A stretch of DNA of 64,000 nt from an uncultured Nitrosomonas sp. (GCA_902826115.1 CADEDO010000003.1:1-64000), one strand, 5' to 3'; shown: positions 35,753-48,133, counted from the first letter of the stretch. A program made the numbers and translations. Notes: a model not told the origin generated them from the sequence alone.

Positions 35753-37873
35753 TTGAAACCTATCAAGAAGAGTATTACCTACGGGCGCCATCAACTTACA
35801 CTGGAAACAGGCGAAATTGCAAGACAAGCACATGGCGCTGTAATGGTTACAATGGACGACACAGTAGTACTTGTTACCGTAGTTGGCGCAAAAAATATCA
35901 AACCTGGACAAGATTTCTTTCCATTGACAGTGGACTATCAAGAGAAATTTTACGCTGCAGGTAGGATACCGGGAAGTTTCTTTAAACGAGAAGGCCGTCC
36001 ATCAGAAAAAGAAACTCTCACTTCCAGATTAATTGACCGTCCTATCCGCCCACTCTTTCCCGAAGGCTTCTATAACGAAGTACAAATTGTTGCCACTGTC
36101 ATGTCATCTGATAATGAAGTGGATGCAGATATCCCTTCTATCATCGGTACTTCAGCAGCACTTATTCTTTCTGGTATACCATTTGATGGTCCATTGGGCG
36201 CCGCTCGTGTTGGTTACATAAATAATGAGTATGTATTAAATCCAACCATATCGGAACTTAAAGATACTCAATTAAATCTTGTTGTTGCTGGTACACAACA
36301 AGCCGTCCTGATGGTTGAATCGGAAGCGATGGAACTGTCCGAAGAAGTAATGCTGGGTGCCGTAATGTATGGGCACGAACAGATGCAAACCGTCATCAAC
36401 GCAATTAACGAGTTTGCTGATGAGGCGGGTGTCACTGCATGGGATTGGACTCCGCCTGTAAAAGACACTGCGCTTGAGGATAAGATTGCTCAAATCGCTG
36501 AAGCAGACCTGCGACAAGCGTTTAAAATCAAACAAAAGCAAGCGCGTTCGGAAGCTATCGAGGCAGTTAATCAGCGTACATCGACTGAGTTGTGTGTTGA
36601 TACCGAAAATGGACCAGACCTACAATCTTTCAAAGAAGCTTTTTTTGCATTGGAATCTAAAATTGTTCGTAACCAAATCCTTGATGGAGAGCCTCGGATA
36701 GATGGTCGTGGCACACGAACTGTTAGAGCCATTACTATTCGAAATGGCGTACTGCCCCGTACTCATGGCTCGGCTTTATTTACACGCGGCGAAACTCAGG
36801 CATTAGCGATAGCAACCCTAGGAACAGCTCGTGATGAACAAAAAATCGATTCATTACAAGGCGACTATAATGATCGATTCATGTTGCATTACAACATGCC
36901 ACCTTATGCAACAGGAGAAATTGGCCGTGTAGGTACCCCTAAACGCCGGGAAATTGGCCATGGCCGACTTGCAAAGCGTGCATTAGCCGCAGTGCTGCCT
37001 TCTCCAGAAGAATTTGGGTATTCCTTACGTGTTGTTTCAGAAATCACAGAATCAAATGGCTCTAGCTCAATGGCATCAGTATGCGGCGGATGCTTGGCTT
37101 TAATGGATGCAGGTGTGCCGTTGAAGGCGCATGTTGCCGGTATCGCCATGGGTTTGATTAAAGATGGCAACCGTTTTGCTGTCTTGACAGATATACTCGG
37201 CGACGAAGACCACCTGGGTGATATGGACTTCAAAGTAGCGGGCACAGAGCAAGGTATCACTGCATTGCAAATGGATATTAAAATTCAAGGCATCACGAAA
37301 GATATTATGCATGCGGCGCTCATTCAGGCTCATGAAGGGCGGCTACATATCCTTCAAATTATGAAGCAAGCTTTACCTTCAACACGCGAAGATATCTCAG
37401 TTCACGCACCTCGCATTATTAAACTCAAAATCAACCCTGAAAAAATTCGCGATGTTATCGGCAAAGGCGGTGCAGTTATTCGCACACTGACTGAAGAAAC
37501 CGGTACCACTATTGATATAACAGATGATGGGTCAGTGACCATTGCCTGTGTAAGCGCTGAAGGTGGCGAGCTGGCTAAGAAACGAATTGAAGATATTACG
37601 GCTGAAGTTGAAGTTGGTAAGGTTTATGATGGCGTAGTATTAAAACTGCTTGATTTTGGCGCTATTGTTAGCGTCCTGCCTGGCAAAGATGGTTTATTAC
37701 ATATCTCACAAATTGCAAATGAGCGTGTCAATAATGTTTCCGATCATCTCAATGAAGGCCAACAAGTGCGAGTTAAAGTACTTGAGGCGGATGACAAAGG
37801 AAGACTGCGTTTGAGCATGAAAGCAGCATCTGCTGAAACTAGCACCGACACCACTACTACGGAAGAATCCTAA
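35753..37873 (+). CDS. pnp: Polynucleotide phosphorylase
   Basis: This 706-residue enzyme degrades RNA 3'-5' with phosphate as part of the degradosome. It has two RNase PH domains (about 1-220 and 310-545), a KH domain with [17 protein letters not shown] and a C-terminal S1 domain with [18 protein letters not shown]. Translation starts with TTG at 35753, 7 nt after AAAAGGA; no ATG or GTG fits the family N-terminus. It lies in the rpsO-pnp operon and ends before a strong terminator. Confidence 0.97.
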   Translation: MKPIKKSITYGRHQLTLETGEIARQAHGAVMVTMDDTVVLVTVVGAKNIKPGQDFFPLTVDYQEKFYAAGRIPGSFFKREGRPSEKETLTSRLIDRPIRPLFPEGFYNEVQIVATVMSSDNEVDADIPSIIGTSAALILSGIPFDGPLGAARVGYINNEYVLNPTISELKDTQLNLVVAGTQQAVLMVESEAMELSEEVMLGAVMYGHEQMQTVINAINEFADEAGVTAWDWTPPVKDTALEDKIAQIAEADLRQAFKIKQKQARSEAIEAVNQRTSTELCVDTENGPDLQSFKEAFFALESKIVRNQILDGEPRIDGRGTRTVRAITIRNGVLPRTHGSALFTRGETQALAIATLGTARDEQKIDSLQGDYNDRFMLHYNMPPYATGEIGRVGTPKRREIGHGRLAKRALAAVLPSPEEFGYSLRVVSEITESNGSSSMASVCGGCLALMDAGVPLKAHVAGIAMGLIKDGNRFAVLTDILGDEDHLGDMDFKVAGTEQGITALQMDIKIQGITKDIMHAALIQAHEGRLHILQIMKQALPSTREDISVHAPRIIKLKINPEKIRDVIGKGGAVIRTLTEETGTTIDITDDGSVTIACVSAEGGELAKKRIEDITAEVEVGKVYDGVVLKLLDFGAIVSVLPGKDGLLHISQIANERVNNVSDHLNEGQQVRVKVLEADDKGRLRLSMKAASAETSTDTTTTEES

Positions 37874-37922
37874 GAAACATCTCGTGCATGCTATTCTGAC
37901 TTTTTACTTGTAAGTTACTTTA

Positions 37923-37951
37923 AAGCCCTGCCACCCTGACAGGGCTTTTTT
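37923..37951 (+). terminator. Rho-independent terminator of rpsO-pnp
   Basis: An 8-bp GC-rich stem (AAGCCCTG 37923-37930, CAGGGCTT 37940-37947) is followed by a T-run. It separates pnp from convergent dksA. Confidence 0.92.
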
Positions 37952-37997
37952 ACAGACAGCAGTTATTATACAAAAACTTTTACACAGCTTATCCGAT

Positions 37998-38423
37998 TTA
38001 TTTGGCGATCTGTTTTTCTCGAATTTCATCCAATGTTTTACAATCAATACACAGTGTAGCCGTAGGCCGCGCTTCAAGTCGCTTTAACCCGATTTCTATT
38101 CCACAACTTTCACAATATCCATAATCTCCAGAATCAATTTTTCCAATAATCTCGTCGATCTTCTTGATGAGCTTTCGTTCACGATCGCGATTTCGTAATT
38201 CCAGCGTCATATCAGATTCCTGACTGGCGCGGTCATTAGGATCGGCAAAAACCGTTGCTTCATCTTGCATGGTATGAACCGCCCGATCAATATCCTGGCC
38301 TAATTCAATTTTCATACCTTCCAGTATTTTACGAAAATGCATAAGCTGTTCAGGATTCATGTAATCCTCACCCGCTTTGGGTTCATAGGGAGTCACTTGT
38401 TTACTTTGTTGCTCTTGTGGCAT
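37998..38423 (-). CDS. dksA: RNA polymerase-binding factor DksA
   Basis: This 141-residue protein has a coiled-coil with the acidic tip region ([16 protein letters not shown]) and a four-cysteine zinc finger (CESCG...CIDC). DksA works with ppGpp in the RNA polymerase secondary channel to repress rRNA and tRNA promoters and activate biosynthetic ones. AGGAG lies 9 nt before the ATG. Confidence 0.96.
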   Translation of the reverse strand: MPQEQQSKQVTPYEPKAGEDYMNPEQLMHFRKILEGMKIELGQDIDRAVHTMQDEATVFADPNDRASQESDMTLELRNRDRERKLIKKIDEIIGKIDSGDYGYCESCGIEIGLKRLEARPTATLCIDCKTLDEIREKQIAK

Positions 38424-38638
38424 CTTTTAGGGCTCCTGTTTAATTCTGGTCGAGTACAAAAACTGCATACTATTATCAGAAAAAGCGCTATACAACAAGT
38501 TATTTTTCTATCTCATGACACATAGCTTTTAAAAATAGCATAAGGGGATTGAGTAATAATAAGCAATATTGTACTCATCCTTATAAAATCTTGAGGCTTA
38601 TAACCTATAACAAACATAAAATTTAAAATGTGAAGAAA

Positions 38639-38667
38639 TTGACGTTTCTCACTTAAGTAGGTATAGT
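38639..38667 (+). promoter_or_regulatory. Sigma-70 promoter of the tRNA cluster
   Basis: TTGACG (38639-38644), a 17-bp spacer and TATAGT (38662-38667) lie 12 bp before the tRNA-Pro start. The following GTCGCC discriminator is GC-rich, as expected for a stringently controlled stable-RNA promoter. Confidence 0.8.
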
Positions 38668-38678
38668 GTCGCCTTTTC

Positions 38679-38755
38679 CGGGGTGTAGCGTAGCCTGGTA
38701 GCGCGCCTGGTTTGGGACCAGGATGTCGGGAGTTCAAATCTCTCCACCCCGACCA
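38679..38755 (+). tRNA. tRNA-Pro (TGG)
   Basis: Complete cloverleaf. The acceptor CGGGGTG pairs with CACCCCG, the anticodon stem CCTGG encloses loop TTTGGGA (anticodon TGG), the T-loop TTCAAAT is present and the CCA is encoded. Confidence 0.97.
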
Positions 38756-38790
38756 ATTTTAGCCCTGATATTTAGAGCAAACCCGACTTG

Positions 38791-38867
38791 GTGCCCGTAG
38801 CTCAATCGGATAGAGCACCAGCCTTCTAAGCTGGGGGTTACAGGTTCGATCCCTGTCGGGCACGCCA
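38791..38867 (+). tRNA. tRNA-Arg (TCT)
   Basis: Acceptor GTGCCCG pairs with CGGGCAC. Anticodon stem CCAGC/GCTGG encloses loop CTTCTAA (anticodon TCT). T-loop TTCGATC and encoded CCA are present. It lies 35 bp after tRNA-Pro. Confidence 0.97.
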
Positions 38868-38947
38868 CAAATATTTCTATATAGTGTGGACTACATTACT
38901 CAACACAGTTTGTGTAAATTAAACCAATTTGCCTTAGTCTTTCTTAT

Positions 38948-39024
38948 GGTGGCTGTAGCTCAGCTGGTAGAGTCCCGGATTGTGATTCCGGTTGTCGTGG
39001 GTTCGAGTCCCATCAGCCACCCCA
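38948..39024 (+). tRNA. tRNA-His (GTG)
   Basis: Acceptor GTGGCTG pairs with CAGCCAC. An extra G(-1) at 38948 faces C73, the histidine identity element. Anticodon stem CCGGA/TCCGG encloses loop TTGTGAT (anticodon GTG). CCA is encoded. Confidence 0.97.
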
Positions 39025-39211
39025 TCTGATTATCAATATCCCGATGCGCAATATCATTATTCAATTGAATTACGAGAATTGATTACTGCGAATAATCAAT
39101 AATACCTACATACATGAAATGCGATTTTATGGATATGGATTGAAAATAAAATCATTGACAGAATAGTTCACTAACTTTCGTTCTTCTCCAAAAGAAAACA
39201 GGAACATTACC

Positions 39212-42073
39212 ATGAGTCATAACTTATTCAATAGCCTGCATGATCTATCACTTCCACAAAGTAGCCGTGTCCAATACTACTCACTTCCGGCATTGGAAAA
39301 AATTGGTCTTGGGAAAATTTCCCGTCTACCAATATCAATTCGCATCATATTGGAATCTGTATTGCGTAATTATGACAATAAAAAAATAACCGAAGCCCAT
39401 ATCAAGCAATTGGCAAATTGGGAACCAAAAGCGGCAAGAGTAAATGAGATACCTTTCGTAGTCTCACGCATAGTTTTGCAAGACTTCACTGGCGTACCGT
39501 TGTTGGTAGATTTGGCTGCTATGCGAAGCGCAGCTATAAAACTAGGGAAAAACCCGAAACTTATTGAACCGCTGGTCCCTGTTGACTTGGTTGTTGATCA
39601 TTCAATCCAAGTTGATCATTATGGAAATAAAGAAGCGCTCAATCGCAACATGGAAATTGAGTTCTCTCGAAATAAGGAACGCTACGAGTTTATAAAATGG
39701 GGTATGCAGGCTTTTGATACCTTCAAGGTAATACCTCCTGGCATTGGTATTGTGCATCAAGTGAATCTTGAGTATCTCGCACGCGGCGTGCACCAGAAAA
39801 ATGGAATCATCTATCCTGATACTTTGGTTGGTACCGATTCGCATACCACGATGATCAATGGCATTGGTGTTGTTGGTTGGGGAGTTGGTGGTATTGAGGC
39901 AGAAGCCGGCATGCTAGGGCAACCCGTTTATTTTCTTACACCTGATGTAATTGGAGTCAATTTAACAGGTCAGTTACGTGAAGGCGTCACTGCCACCGAT
40001 TTGGTCTTAACCATTACAGAAATGTTGCGCAAAGCCAATGTCGTTGGCAAATTTGTTGAGTTCTTTGGTGAAGGAACAGCTACGTTGACCCTACCAGACC
40101 GTGCCACAATCGCCAATATGGCCCCTGAATACGGAGCCACCATGGGCTTCTTTCCAGTGGATGATGTCACCATTGAATATTTCAAAGGTACTGGACGCAC
40201 CCCTGAAGAAATTACAGCGTTCCAGGCCTATTTCCAAGCACAGGAAATGTATGGCATCCCTCGTCAAGGAGACATTGACTACACTCTGGAATTAACGCTA
40301 GATCTGGGCTCTGTTGCCCCTTCACTGGCCGGGCCAAAGCGCCCGCAAGATCGTATAGAACTTGCATCTATCAAATCCAAATTCACTGAACTTTTCAACA
40401 AACCCATCATAGAAAGCGGGTACGGTAAACAAGCTGACGATATTAACCAACGTTACTCGACACGCAATATCCAAACGCAAAACCCTGATGTGTGCACTCA
40501 TATTGATTCTGGCAATCTGGAACAGAATCAATTACCGCTCCCTAGCGGACGCAATGTCAGTGAGATGATCAGTAATCATCCAACTCCTGATGCAATTAAA
40601 ATTCCTAGCGCAGATGCAGCGAGCAGTGCTATCGACTTAGGTCATGGAGATGTATTGATCGCTGCCATCACTTCTTGCACGAATACATCCAATCCGAGCG
40701 TTCTCATCGCAGCAGGCCTATTGGCTAAAAAAGCAGTTGAGAAAGGGCTGTCGGTTAAGCACCATATCAAAACCTCTCTGGCACCCGGCTCACGCGTGGT
40801 AACCGACTATCTGACTGTAACTGGACTGTTGCCCTACCTAGAGCAACTTGGCTTTAGCCTAGTCGGTTATGGCTGCACTACTTGCATTGGTAATGCAGGA
40901 CCGCTCGCGGACCCGATTGAGGAAGCCATCGTAAAGCATGATTTAGTTTGTGCGGCTGTACTTTCTGGGAATCGAAATTTTGAGGCGCGCATCCATTCAA
41001 ATATTCGCGCTAATTTCTTGGCTTCTCCTCCCCTGGTTGTGGCTTATGCCATCGCTGGCACCGTTCTTAAAGATCTCACCAGCGAGCCTTTAGGAAACGG
41101 CAAAAACAATCAACCAGTATGGCTTAAAGATATTTGGCCCACTAGCGCAGAAATTCATGCATTGATGAAATTCGCCACCAACGCAGACACATTCCGCAAG
41201 CTGTATGGCAATCTCACCAAGGATCATCAGTTGTGGAATAACGTTACTTCAGTAACCGGACAAACTTACAATTGGCCCCAATCCACCTATATCGCCGAGC
41301 CGCCGTTTTTTGAAGGCTTCTCATTACAACCGGCAGATACCAATCATTCAGACGGCATTTATCATGCCTATGCATTAGGCATATTTGGTGATTCGGTAAC
41401 TACAGATCATATTAGCCCGGCAGGTTCCATCAAAGAGACTTCACCGGCCGGTCAATACCTATTGGATCACCATGTCACCAAAGCTGATTTTAATAGCTAT
41501 GGTGCCCGTCGCGGCAATCACGAAGTAATGATGCGCGGCACATTTGCTAATATCCGTATCAAGAATCTCATGATTCCGGGTAGTGAGGGCGGTATAACCC
41601 TTTATCAGGGCACAAACAACACTCAACCAGTACAAATGAGCATTTATGATGCTGCCATGAAATATCAATCCCAGCACATTCATACGATTGTTTTTGGCGG
41701 CAAGGAATACGGTACCGGATCCAGTCGTGATTGGGCTGCAAAAGGAACTCAGTTGCTCGGTGTCAAGGCAGTCATCGCTACCAGTTTTGAGCGTATACAT
41801 CGCAGCAATTTAATTGGCATGGGAGTGCTTCCCTTACAGTTTAAAGGTAATGACAGTGTTGATACATTGCAGATTAAAGGTGATGAGCGATTTGATATCA
41901 TAGGACTGAACAACATTCAGCCACAAAAAGAGGTCACTCTGGTAATCCATAGAAAAGATGACACCACCCAATCGGTTCAACTGTTATGCCGCATTGATAC
42001 GACTATCGAGGTTGATTATTATCGACACGGAGGAATCTTACCTTATGTTCTTAGAGAGTTGATGTCTCATTAA
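39212..42073 (+). CDS. acnA: Aconitate hydratase A
   Basis: This 953-residue TCA-cycle enzyme interconverts citrate and isocitrate. The [4Fe-4S] cysteines are in [10 protein letters not shown] and YGCTTCIGN. Other AcnA hallmarks are [23 protein letters not shown] and [18 protein letters not shown]. It is about 60 residues longer than E. coli AcnA because of an insert near residues 395-450, common in betaproteobacterial AcnA. It stands alone after the tRNA cluster. Confidence 0.95.
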   Translation: MSHNLFNSLHDLSLPQSSRVQYYSLPALEKIGLGKISRLPISIRIILESVLRNYDNKKITEAHIKQLANWEPKAARVNEIPFVVSRIVLQDFTGVPLLVDLAAMRSAAIKLGKNPKLIEPLVPVDLVVDHSIQVDHYGNKEALNRNMEIEFSRNKERYEFIKWGMQAFDTFKVIPPGIGIVHQVNLEYLARGVHQKNGIIYPDTLVGTDSHTTMINGIGVVGWGVGGIEAEAGMLGQPVYFLTPDVIGVNLTGQLREGVTATDLVLTITEMLRKANVVGKFVEFFGEGTATLTLPDRATIANMAPEYGATMGFFPVDDVTIEYFKGTGRTPEEITAFQAYFQAQEMYGIPRQGDIDYTLELTLDLGSVAPSLAGPKRPQDRIELASIKSKFTELFNKPIIESGYGKQADDINQRYSTRNIQTQNPDVCTHIDSGNLEQNQLPLPSGRNVSEMISNHPTPDAIKIPSADAASSAIDLGHGDVLIAAITSCTNTSNPSVLIAAGLLAKKAVEKGLSVKHHIKTSLAPGSRVVTDYLTVTGLLPYLEQLGFSLVGYGCTTCIGNAGPLADPIEEAIVKHDLVCAAVLSGNRNFEARIHSNIRANFLASPPLVVAYAIAGTVLKDLTSEPLGNGKNNQPVWLKDIWPTSAEIHALMKFATNADTFRKLYGNLTKDHQLWNNVTSVTGQTYNWPQSTYIAEPPFFEGFSLQPADTNHSDGIYHAYALGIFGDSVTTDHISPAGSIKETSPAGQYLLDHHVTKADFNSYGARRGNHEVMMRGTFANIRIKNLMIPGSEGGITLYQGTNNTQPVQMSIYDAAMKYQSQHIHTIVFGGKEYGTGSSRDWAAKGTQLLGVKAVIATSFERIHRSNLIGMGVLPLQFKGNDSVDTLQIKGDERFDIIGLNNIQPQKEVTLVIHRKDDTTQSVQLLCRIDTTIEVDYYRHGGILPYVLRELMSH

Positions 42074-42130
42074 TATGGGGCATTGAGAAAATATCGACTA
42101 GATTCCGTTTTTTTAAAACAACCATGCAAG

Positions 42131-42158
42131 AAAAATGGCTTCTTTTACAAGAAGCCAT
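42131..42158 (-). terminator. Rho-independent terminator of galE-galU
   Basis: A 10-bp stem (ATGGCTTCTT 42135-42144, AAGAAGCCAT 42149-42158) with a 4-nt loop is followed on the reverse strand by a T-run at 42131-42135. It lies about 77 bp after the galU stop and can also end acnA transcripts. Confidence 0.8.
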
Positions 42159-42234
42159 TCATAAACAACCGAAACCATGCTAGTGAAACTCACATAAACC
42201 GTTTCCTGTTTTGTTAGCTACAACTGATAGCAAT

Positions 42235-43110
42235 TTATTTCTTTACCAAATCGTGCAAGTATTCCTCAAACTCTTGCTTCAGTTCAGGATGTTGGAGTGC
42301 AAACTCTACAGTGGCTTTTAAATAACCAGATTTACTTCCACAATCAAAACGTTTGCCGTCGAACTCATAACCTAATACCGTTTCCTCATTTAACAGCTTT
42401 GCAATCGCATCAGTTAGCTGGATTTCGTTACCAGCTCCACGCTCTGTCATTTCGAGCAACTTGAAGATGCGCGGGGTCAAAATATAGCGACCAACCACGG
42501 CCAAATTGGAAGGCGCCTTATCAACAGCTGGTTTTTCAACAATGGCATTAACCTTGGATAAGCTGTCGGCAATTGGCGAGCTATCGATAATGCCGTAGCG
42601 ATTCACAGTTTCATGGGGGACTTGCTCAATGCCCAGTATTGAGCAATGATGCTGATTATAGATATCAACCATTTGGTTTAAACACGTTCTCTCACCGGCA
42701 TCAATCAAATCATCCGCCAGCAACACAGCAAAAGGCTCATCACCGACAACAGATTGTGCACATAAAACGGCATGCCCCAATCCCAATGCTTCAGCTTGTC
42801 GGATATAAACGCAGTCAACATGCGATGGAAGAATATTTCTCACAATATCAAGCATTTCCTGCTTCTTACCGGCTTCCAGTTTTGCTTCCAATTCATACGC
42901 TTTATCAAAGTGATCAGGTATCGAACTTTTGTTACGTCCGATAATAAAAATCAATACATCTATCCCCGCCGCAACGGCTTCTTCTGCAGCAAACTGGATT
43001 AACGGTTTGTCAACTATCGGCAGCATTTCCTTTGGATTTGCCTTGGTTGCCGGCAAAAAACGTGTTCCCAATCCAGCCACAGGAAAAACCGCCTTTCTGA
43101 TCGCTTTCAT
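42235..43110 (-). CDS. galU: UTP-glucose-1-phosphate uridylyltransferase
   Basis: This 291-residue enzyme makes UDP-glucose for LPS, trehalose and glycogen-related pathways. The nucleotide-binding start is [22 protein letters not shown], with VEKP and [11 protein letters not shown] further on, all GalU-typical. AAGGAGATG lies just before the ATG at 43110. It is downstream of galE on the same strand with 76 bp between. Confidence 0.96.
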   Translation of the reverse strand: MKAIRKAVFPVAGLGTRFLPATKANPKEMLPIVDKPLIQFAAEEAVAAGIDVLIFIIGRNKSSIPDHFDKAYELEAKLEAGKKQEMLDIVRNILPSHVDCVYIRQAEALGLGHAVLCAQSVVGDEPFAVLLADDLIDAGERTCLNQMVDIYNQHHCSILGIEQVPHETVNRYGIIDSSPIADSLSKVNAIVEKPAVDKAPSNLAVVGRYILTPRIFKLLEMTERGAGNEIQLTDAIAKLLNEETVLGYEFDGKRFDCGSKSGYLKATVEFALQHPELKQEFEEYLHDLVKK

Positions 43111-43186
43111 TAAACATCTCCTTAATATTTAACACGTTACCTAATATCTTTATACTTTTACCGATATGCTAAGAAAATAACGCTGC

Positions 43187-44221
43187 TTAGCACTGATATC
43201 CGTTAGGATTAGCGCTCTGCCAGCGCCAACTACTTGCGCACATATCTTCCAAGCCAAGTTTTGCCTGCCAGACCAGCAACTCAAGCGCAAGTCTTGGATC
43301 GGCATAGCAAGAAGCAATGTCGCCAGAACGTCTGGGGGCAATTTTGTATGCGATAGCTCGCCCACTCGCCCGTTCATAAGCTCGCACAACATCTAAAACG
43401 CTATACCCCTGACCTGTGCCCAGATTGACTGTCAGGCATCCTGTAAATTTTTTAGTATGCATACTCTGCACAGTTTCCAGTGCTTCCAATGCCTTAAGAT
43501 GCCCCAGGGCCAAATCAACCACATGAATATAATCACGCACTCCCGTTCCATCTGGAGTGGGATAGTCATTACCCCATATATTGAGTGCTTCTCTTCGCCC
43601 CACTGCAACCTGAGCCACAAAAGGCATTAAATTATTCGGTACGCCTTGCGGATCCTCGCCAATCAATCCACTCGCATGGGCGCCTACCGGATTAAAATAA
43701 CGTAATATGCTGATTCGCATTGAATCATCGCTATGCTGAAAATCACGCAGGATTTCCTCCACCATCATTTTGCTGCGCCCATAAGGATTTGTGGGTGAAA
43801 GCGGGTGATTTTCTGTCAATGGCAGTTGTATCGGATCGCCATAAACAGTAGCCGATGAACTAAATACCAGTGTCTTTACACCGCATTCTTGCATCGCTTC
43901 TAATAGGCGAAGCGTGCCCACAACATTGTTATCGTAATAGGAAAGCGGTCGTTCAACGGATTCCCCCACTGCTTTCAAGCCCGCGAAATGAATAACCGCT
44001 GTCGCCTTACTTTGTTTAAAGGCAGCTACCAATGCAGCACGGTCTCGGCAATCACCTTGCATTAACTTAGGTTTTTTCCCGGTTATTTGTTCTACCCGCG
44101 CCAGTGCTTCGGGGTTGCTATTACAGAAATTATCAAAGACCGTAATATCAAAACCTGCATTTAACAATTCAACGCACGTATGCGATCCTATATAACCGGC
44201 GCCACCTGTGACTAGAATCAT
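43187..44221 (-). CDS. galE: UDP-glucose 4-epimerase
   Basis: This 344-residue SDR enzyme has the NAD site VTGGAGYIGSHT and the catalytic Ser/Tyr-Lys in FSSSATVYG and NPYGRSKMMVE. It interconverts UDP-glucose and UDP-galactose, using the GalU product. The ATG at 44221 gives the family start MILVTGGAG; an extension to 44239 would add six residues. It shares a strand and purpose with galU. Confidence 0.96.
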   Translation of the reverse strand: MILVTGGAGYIGSHTCVELLNAGFDITVFDNFCNSNPEALARVEQITGKKPKLMQGDCRDRAALVAAFKQSKATAVIHFAGLKAVGESVERPLSYYDNNVVGTLRLLEAMQECGVKTLVFSSSATVYGDPIQLPLTENHPLSPTNPYGRSKMMVEEILRDFQHSDDSMRISILRYFNPVGAHASGLIGEDPQGVPNNLMPFVAQVAVGRREALNIWGNDYPTPDGTGVRDYIHVVDLALGHLKALEALETVQSMHTKKFTGCLTVNLGTGQGYSVLDVVRAYERASGRAIAYKIAPRRSGDIASCYADPRLALELLVWQAKLGLEDMCASSWRWQSANPNGYQC

Positions 44222-44294
44222 GCTGATACACCTCAACAAGAAACGATAAATTGACTTACTCTAAAATCCATCAATTTATCAAGGTTTTATTAAA

Positions 44295-45257
44295 TTAACC
44301 GCAAAAGTGTTGTTTAAATCTGGCTACAAAATCATCCAGTGATCCTGGTGGCAATTGATTGATACCCGCAGCAGCTTTGCGCCCACCACCCGTATCAAAT
44401 TGAAGACACAGTACATCAGCCCCCTGAGGATTCGCGATGGAAGCTCGCACACTCACTGTGAAATTACCTGTGTGATTGGGAGTGATCACTGCATGTGCGC
44501 GGTTTGGATACTCGTTCGCGAGCTTATTGGCAAAATTACCAGTCACACGCCGCGCCCACGGCTCGTTAGGTAACAAATACGCTGCACAGTGATCATCATT
44601 CGATAATGGCTGCAGTAAATTCGCATGCCCCATATCTTCTTTAAAGCCTGCAGCCAGTTTTGCAAATGCACTCGAGTTTGCAACAAAATCAAGCGGATTC
44701 TTATAAGGTTTTATGGCTTCGTATAGCTCAGCCGGATGGAAATGCAAATCCTGCAAGCTATCACCATAGCCATTGTAATTTAAGTATTCTCCCAAATGAG
44801 AAAGCTTGTCAGCATCTGAATCAGCAAGCCCCGCAGATTTTGCAAGACTGCGTCCTTTCTGAATGAGATTATCCCCAAAAGCGGCAGTAATGGCCCACAA
44901 ATGAAACCGGCCAGCCAGATATTCATCGACCAGAAGGCTCGTACACACATCCGCAGCCAAATTGATATGTGTAATCAAATTAGCATGTTGCGGTATTTCA
45001 CCGGCATGGTGATGATCGAAATACTCAATCATGGCGCCTTCTTCCAACAGACGCATAAGCCCTTTGCGATTACTATCCAATGAAATGTCGAGCACCGTCA
45101 CCCGATCACCCTCACTCACATTTACCCGATCAAGCAGTTTAATATCGCGTTTAACCCCGGTGATCAGATTGGCAGCCGCCGCGGGCTCTACCAATCTAAG
45201 CTGATGGAGTGCGCACAATCCGTCCGCATCACCGTTAAATACGTAGTAATGACTCAT
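44295..45257 (-). CDS. DHH-family phosphoesterase-like protein
   Basis: This 320-residue protein begins YYVFNGDADGLCAL and has the signature DHHHAG near residue 83 and a DHHA1-like C-terminus (FDTGGGRKAAAGINQLP). Family members cleave small phosphodiesters such as oligoribonucleotides or cyclic dinucleotides, using Mn. It lacks the extra domains of RecJ or GdpP, so the substrate is not readable. It lies between galE and the sulfate-activation genes. Confidence 0.8.
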   Translation of the reverse strand: MSHYYVFNGDADGLCALHQLRLVEPAAAANLITGVKRDIKLLDRVNVSEGDRVTVLDISLDSNRKGLMRLLEEGAMIEYFDHHHAGEIPQHANLITHINLAADVCTSLLVDEYLAGRFHLWAITAAFGDNLIQKGRSLAKSAGLADSDADKLSHLGEYLNYNGYGDSLQDLHFHPAELYEAIKPYKNPLDFVANSSAFAKLAAGFKEDMGHANLLQPLSNDDHCAAYLLPNEPWARRVTGNFANKLANEYPNRAHAVITPNHTGNFTVSVRASIANPQGADVLCLQFDTGGGRKAAAGINQLPPGSLDDFVARFKQHFCG

Positions 45258-45332
45258 ATTAAATGAAATCTCCTATCCGGCATTGTGCTTAACCCAAGCG
45301 GCGACATGAAATGGAACCAGTGACTGCCAAGA

Positions 45333-47237
45333 CTAATTCAATGCATCCACACTCATTAGATAACTGACAATTTTTTCAACAGCCTGCTCAGGGGTAAGAT
45401 TCGTTGTATCTATGCGAATTTCTGCATCTTCGGGCGCTTCATAGGGCGAATCAATCCCGGTAAAGTTTTTCAATTCTCCACGCCGCATTTTTTTGTACAG
45501 CCCTTTGGGATCTCTCTCTTCCGCTACGTGAATGGGCGTATCGACAAAGATCTCGAAGAATTCGCCTTGTTCAACCAGTTCGCGCGCCATCCTGCGTTCA
45601 GAGTGGAATGGTGATATGAAAGATACGAGAACAATCTGCCCTGCATCCACCATCAGTTTGGCGACTTCTGCGATGCGCCGAATATTTTCCACGCGATCGG
45701 CATCGGTAAAACCGAGATCCTTGTTGAGCCCATGGCGCACATTGTCGCCATCCAATAGATAAGTATGCTTGCCTAATGAATAGAGTTTCTTCTCGACAAG
45801 GTTGGCAATGGTTGATTTGCCACTGCCAGACAAACCTGTAAACCAGAGAACAAATGGCTTCTGTCCTTTAATAGCAGCATGCGCCTGCTTATTGATGTTG
45901 ATTGCCTGCCAATGAATATTCTGCGACCGGCGCAAAGCAAAATGCAGCATGCCTGCACCGACTGTGTTATTGGTCAAACGGTCAATCATGATGAAGCCGC
46001 CCGTATCACGGTCTTCTTTGTATGGATCGAACGCAATCAATTGGTCTGAATTCAAATTGCAGATACCAATTTCGTTCAATTCCAGTTTCGTGACAGCCAC
46101 ATGCTCCAATGTATTGACATTCACTTTATATTTAAGGGTGGAAATGTTGGCAGTAACCGTTTTTGTGCCGATCTTCATCAAATAAGGCCTACCCGGGAGC
46201 ATAGGCTCATCCGACATCCACACAATCGTTGCTTCAAACTGATCAGCCACACCTGGCAGTGAATCGGGAGTGGCGAGCACATCGCCTCGACTGATATCGA
46301 TTTCATCCGCCAGTGTCAATGTAATCGATTGCCCCGAGATTGCCTGTGGAAGATCGCCATCACCGGTTACGATGCGGGTTACACGGCTCTCTTTGCCGGA
46401 AGGTAAAACACGTATAGGGTCGCCTGGCTTAATACTGCCACGCACAACAATGCCGGAATAACCACGAAAATCCAGATTCGGACGATTGACCCATTGCACC
46501 GGCATGCGAAAAACCCCAGCCCCTACCGTTTCATCCTCCACCTGAATATTCTCGAGGTAACCCATCAATGTTTCCCCGCGATACCAAGCTGTATTCGCGC
46601 TCAATTCGGTGATGTTATCGCCTTTTAGTGCGGACATTGGGATGGTCACGATATTCTGCAAACCGATCTCTCTTGCAAAATCACGGTATTCAGTATCGAT
46701 CTTTGTATAGATTTCTTCCGAATATCCCACCATATCCAGCTTATTAATGGCCAGCACCACATGACGAATACCGATTAACGACACCAAATAGCTGTGTCGC
46801 CGCGTCTGTGTCAATACGCCTCTACGCGCATCGATCAGAATAATCGCGACATCGGCTGTTGAAGCGCCAGTAATCATATTGCGCGTATACTGCTCATGCC
46901 CGGGCGTATCGGCTACGATAAATTTTCGTTTATCCGTTGAGAAGAAGCGATAGGCCACATCGATGGTGATCCCTTGTTCACGCTCCGCCGCAAGCCCGTC
47001 CACCAACAATGCGAAATCCAGATCCCCTGCTTGCGTGCCTACTTTCTTCGAGTCAACTTCCAACTGAGCCAGTTGGTCTTCAAATAACATTTTTGACTCG
47101 TACAGCAATCGTCCTATCAGGGTGCTTTTCCCGTCATCGACACTACCGCAGGTAATGAAACGCAATAAACTCTTATTCTCATGCGTTTTTAAATAAAGCT
47201 CGATATCTTCAGCAATCAGGTCCGATACATGCGCCAT
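45333..47237 (-). CDS. cysNC: Bifunctional sulfate adenylyltransferase large subunit / APS kinase
   Basis: This 634-residue fusion has an EF-Tu-like GTPase at the N-terminus (G1 [10 protein letters not shown]3 [13 protein letters not shown]4 NKLDM) and beta-barrel domains to about residue 430. An APS kinase follows from about residue 455 with P-loop GLSGSGKST. It drives APS synthesis by GTP hydrolysis and then phosphorylates APS to PAPS. Its start overlaps the cysD stop as TAATG. The NodQ-like fusion is common in proteobacteria. Confidence 0.95.
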   Translation of the reverse strand: MAHVSDLIAEDIELYLKTHENKSLLRFITCGSVDDGKSTLIGRLLYESKMLFEDQLAQLEVDSKKVGTQAGDLDFALLVDGLAAEREQGITIDVAYRFFSTDKRKFIVADTPGHEQYTRNMITGASTADVAIILIDARRGVLTQTRRHSYLVSLIGIRHVVLAINKLDMVGYSEEIYTKIDTEYRDFAREIGLQNIVTIPMSALKGDNITELSANTAWYRGETLMGYLENIQVEDETVGAGVFRMPVQWVNRPNLDFRGYSGIVVRGSIKPGDPIRVLPSGKESRVTRIVTGDGDLPQAISGQSITLTLADEIDISRGDVLATPDSLPGVADQFEATIVWMSDEPMLPGRPYLMKIGTKTVTANISTLKYKVNVNTLEHVAVTKLELNEIGICNLNSDQLIAFDPYKEDRDTGGFIMIDRLTNNTVGAGMLHFALRRSQNIHWQAININKQAHAAIKGQKPFVLWFTGLSGSGKSTIANLVEKKLYSLGKHTYLLDGDNVRHGLNKDLGFTDADRVENIRRIAEVAKLMVDAGQIVLVSFISPFHSERRMARELVEQGEFFEIFVDTPIHVAEERDPKGLYKKMRRGELKNFTGIDSPYEAPEDAEIRIDTTNLTPEQAVEKIVSYLMSVDALN

Positions 47238-48133
47238 TAGAAGTACCCCTCTTGTTTCTTTTTCTCCATCGAACCTGCGGAATCATGATCAATCAAACGC
47301 CCCTGCCGTTCGGAGGTTCTCGCCAATAGCATTTCTTGAATAATCGCTGTCAAGGAATTCGCCTCACTCTCTATAGCACCTGTTAATGGGTAACAACCCA
47401 ATGTACGAAAACGTACTTTCTTCATCATAGGAACTTCCCCTTTTTGCATCGGCAAGCGGTCATCATCCACCATAATTAATGTGCCATCCCGTTCAACCAC
47501 CGGACGTTCCTTGGCAAAGTAAAGTGGGACAATAGGAATATTATTCAGATAGATATACTGCCAAATATCCAATTCTGTCCAATTGGAAAGGGGAAAAACC
47601 CGGATGCTCTCGCCTTTATTCTTACGCGTGTTATACAAGCGCCATAGTTCTGGTCGCTGTAATTTTGGATCCCATCGATGTTGAGCCGATCGAATGGAGA
47701 AAATGCGCTCTTTCGCTCGCGATTTCTCCTCATCCCGACGCGCACCTCCAAATGCCACATCAAAATCATATTTGTCCAGCGCCTGTTTCAACCCTTCCGT
47801 CTTCCAGATGTCAGTATGAACCGCAGAGCCATGGGTAAATGGATTGATCCCCTTTTCAATTCCTTGAGGATTGATATGGACAATCAGATCAAGTCCAAGC
47901 TTTTTTACCATGACATCACGAAATTCAATCATTTCTTTGAATTTCCATGTGGTATCGACATGCAATAATGGAAAAGGGGGTTTTGAGGGATAGAATGCTT
48001 TAACTGCAAGATGCAGCATCACAGCACTATCCTTACCGACGGAATAGAGCATCACTGGATGCTCGCACTCCGCAACAACCTCCCGCATGATCTGAATACT
48101 CTCCGCTTCAAGGCGTTGTAAGTGTGTCAACAT
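47237..48133 (-). CDS. cysD: Sulfate adenylyltransferase small subunit
   Basis: This 298-residue PP-loop ATP pyrophosphatase has the loop [16 protein letters not shown] and the family segments [19 protein letters not shown] and [14 protein letters not shown]. With CysN it forms ATP sulfurylase, the first step of sulfate assimilation. It is the first gene of the pair and is coupled to cysNC by a one-base overlap. No cysH or cysI is in the window. Confidence 0.96.
   Translation of the reverse strand: MLTHLQRLEAESIQIMREVVAECEHPVMLYSVGKDSAVMLHLAVKAFYPSKPPFPLLHVDTTWKFKEMIEFRDVMVKKLGLDLIVHINPQGIEKGINPFTHGSAVHTDIWKTEGLKQALDKYDFDVAFGGARRDEEKSRAKERIFSIRSAQHRWDPKLQRPELWRLYNTRKNKGESIRVFPLSNWTELDIWQYIYLNNIPIVPLYFAKERPVVERDGTLIMVDDDRLPMQKGEVPMMKKVRFRTLGCYPLTGAIESEANSLTAIIQEMLLARTSERQGRLIDHDSAGSMEKKKQEGYF

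Noticed and set aside
35674-35964. 96-codon forward frame over the pnp start
   Set aside because: Runs out of frame through the first 70 codons of pnp; pnp is certain.
38679-39024. tRNA cluster as an integration site
   Set aside because: No integrase, att repeat or island boundary is visible on either side.
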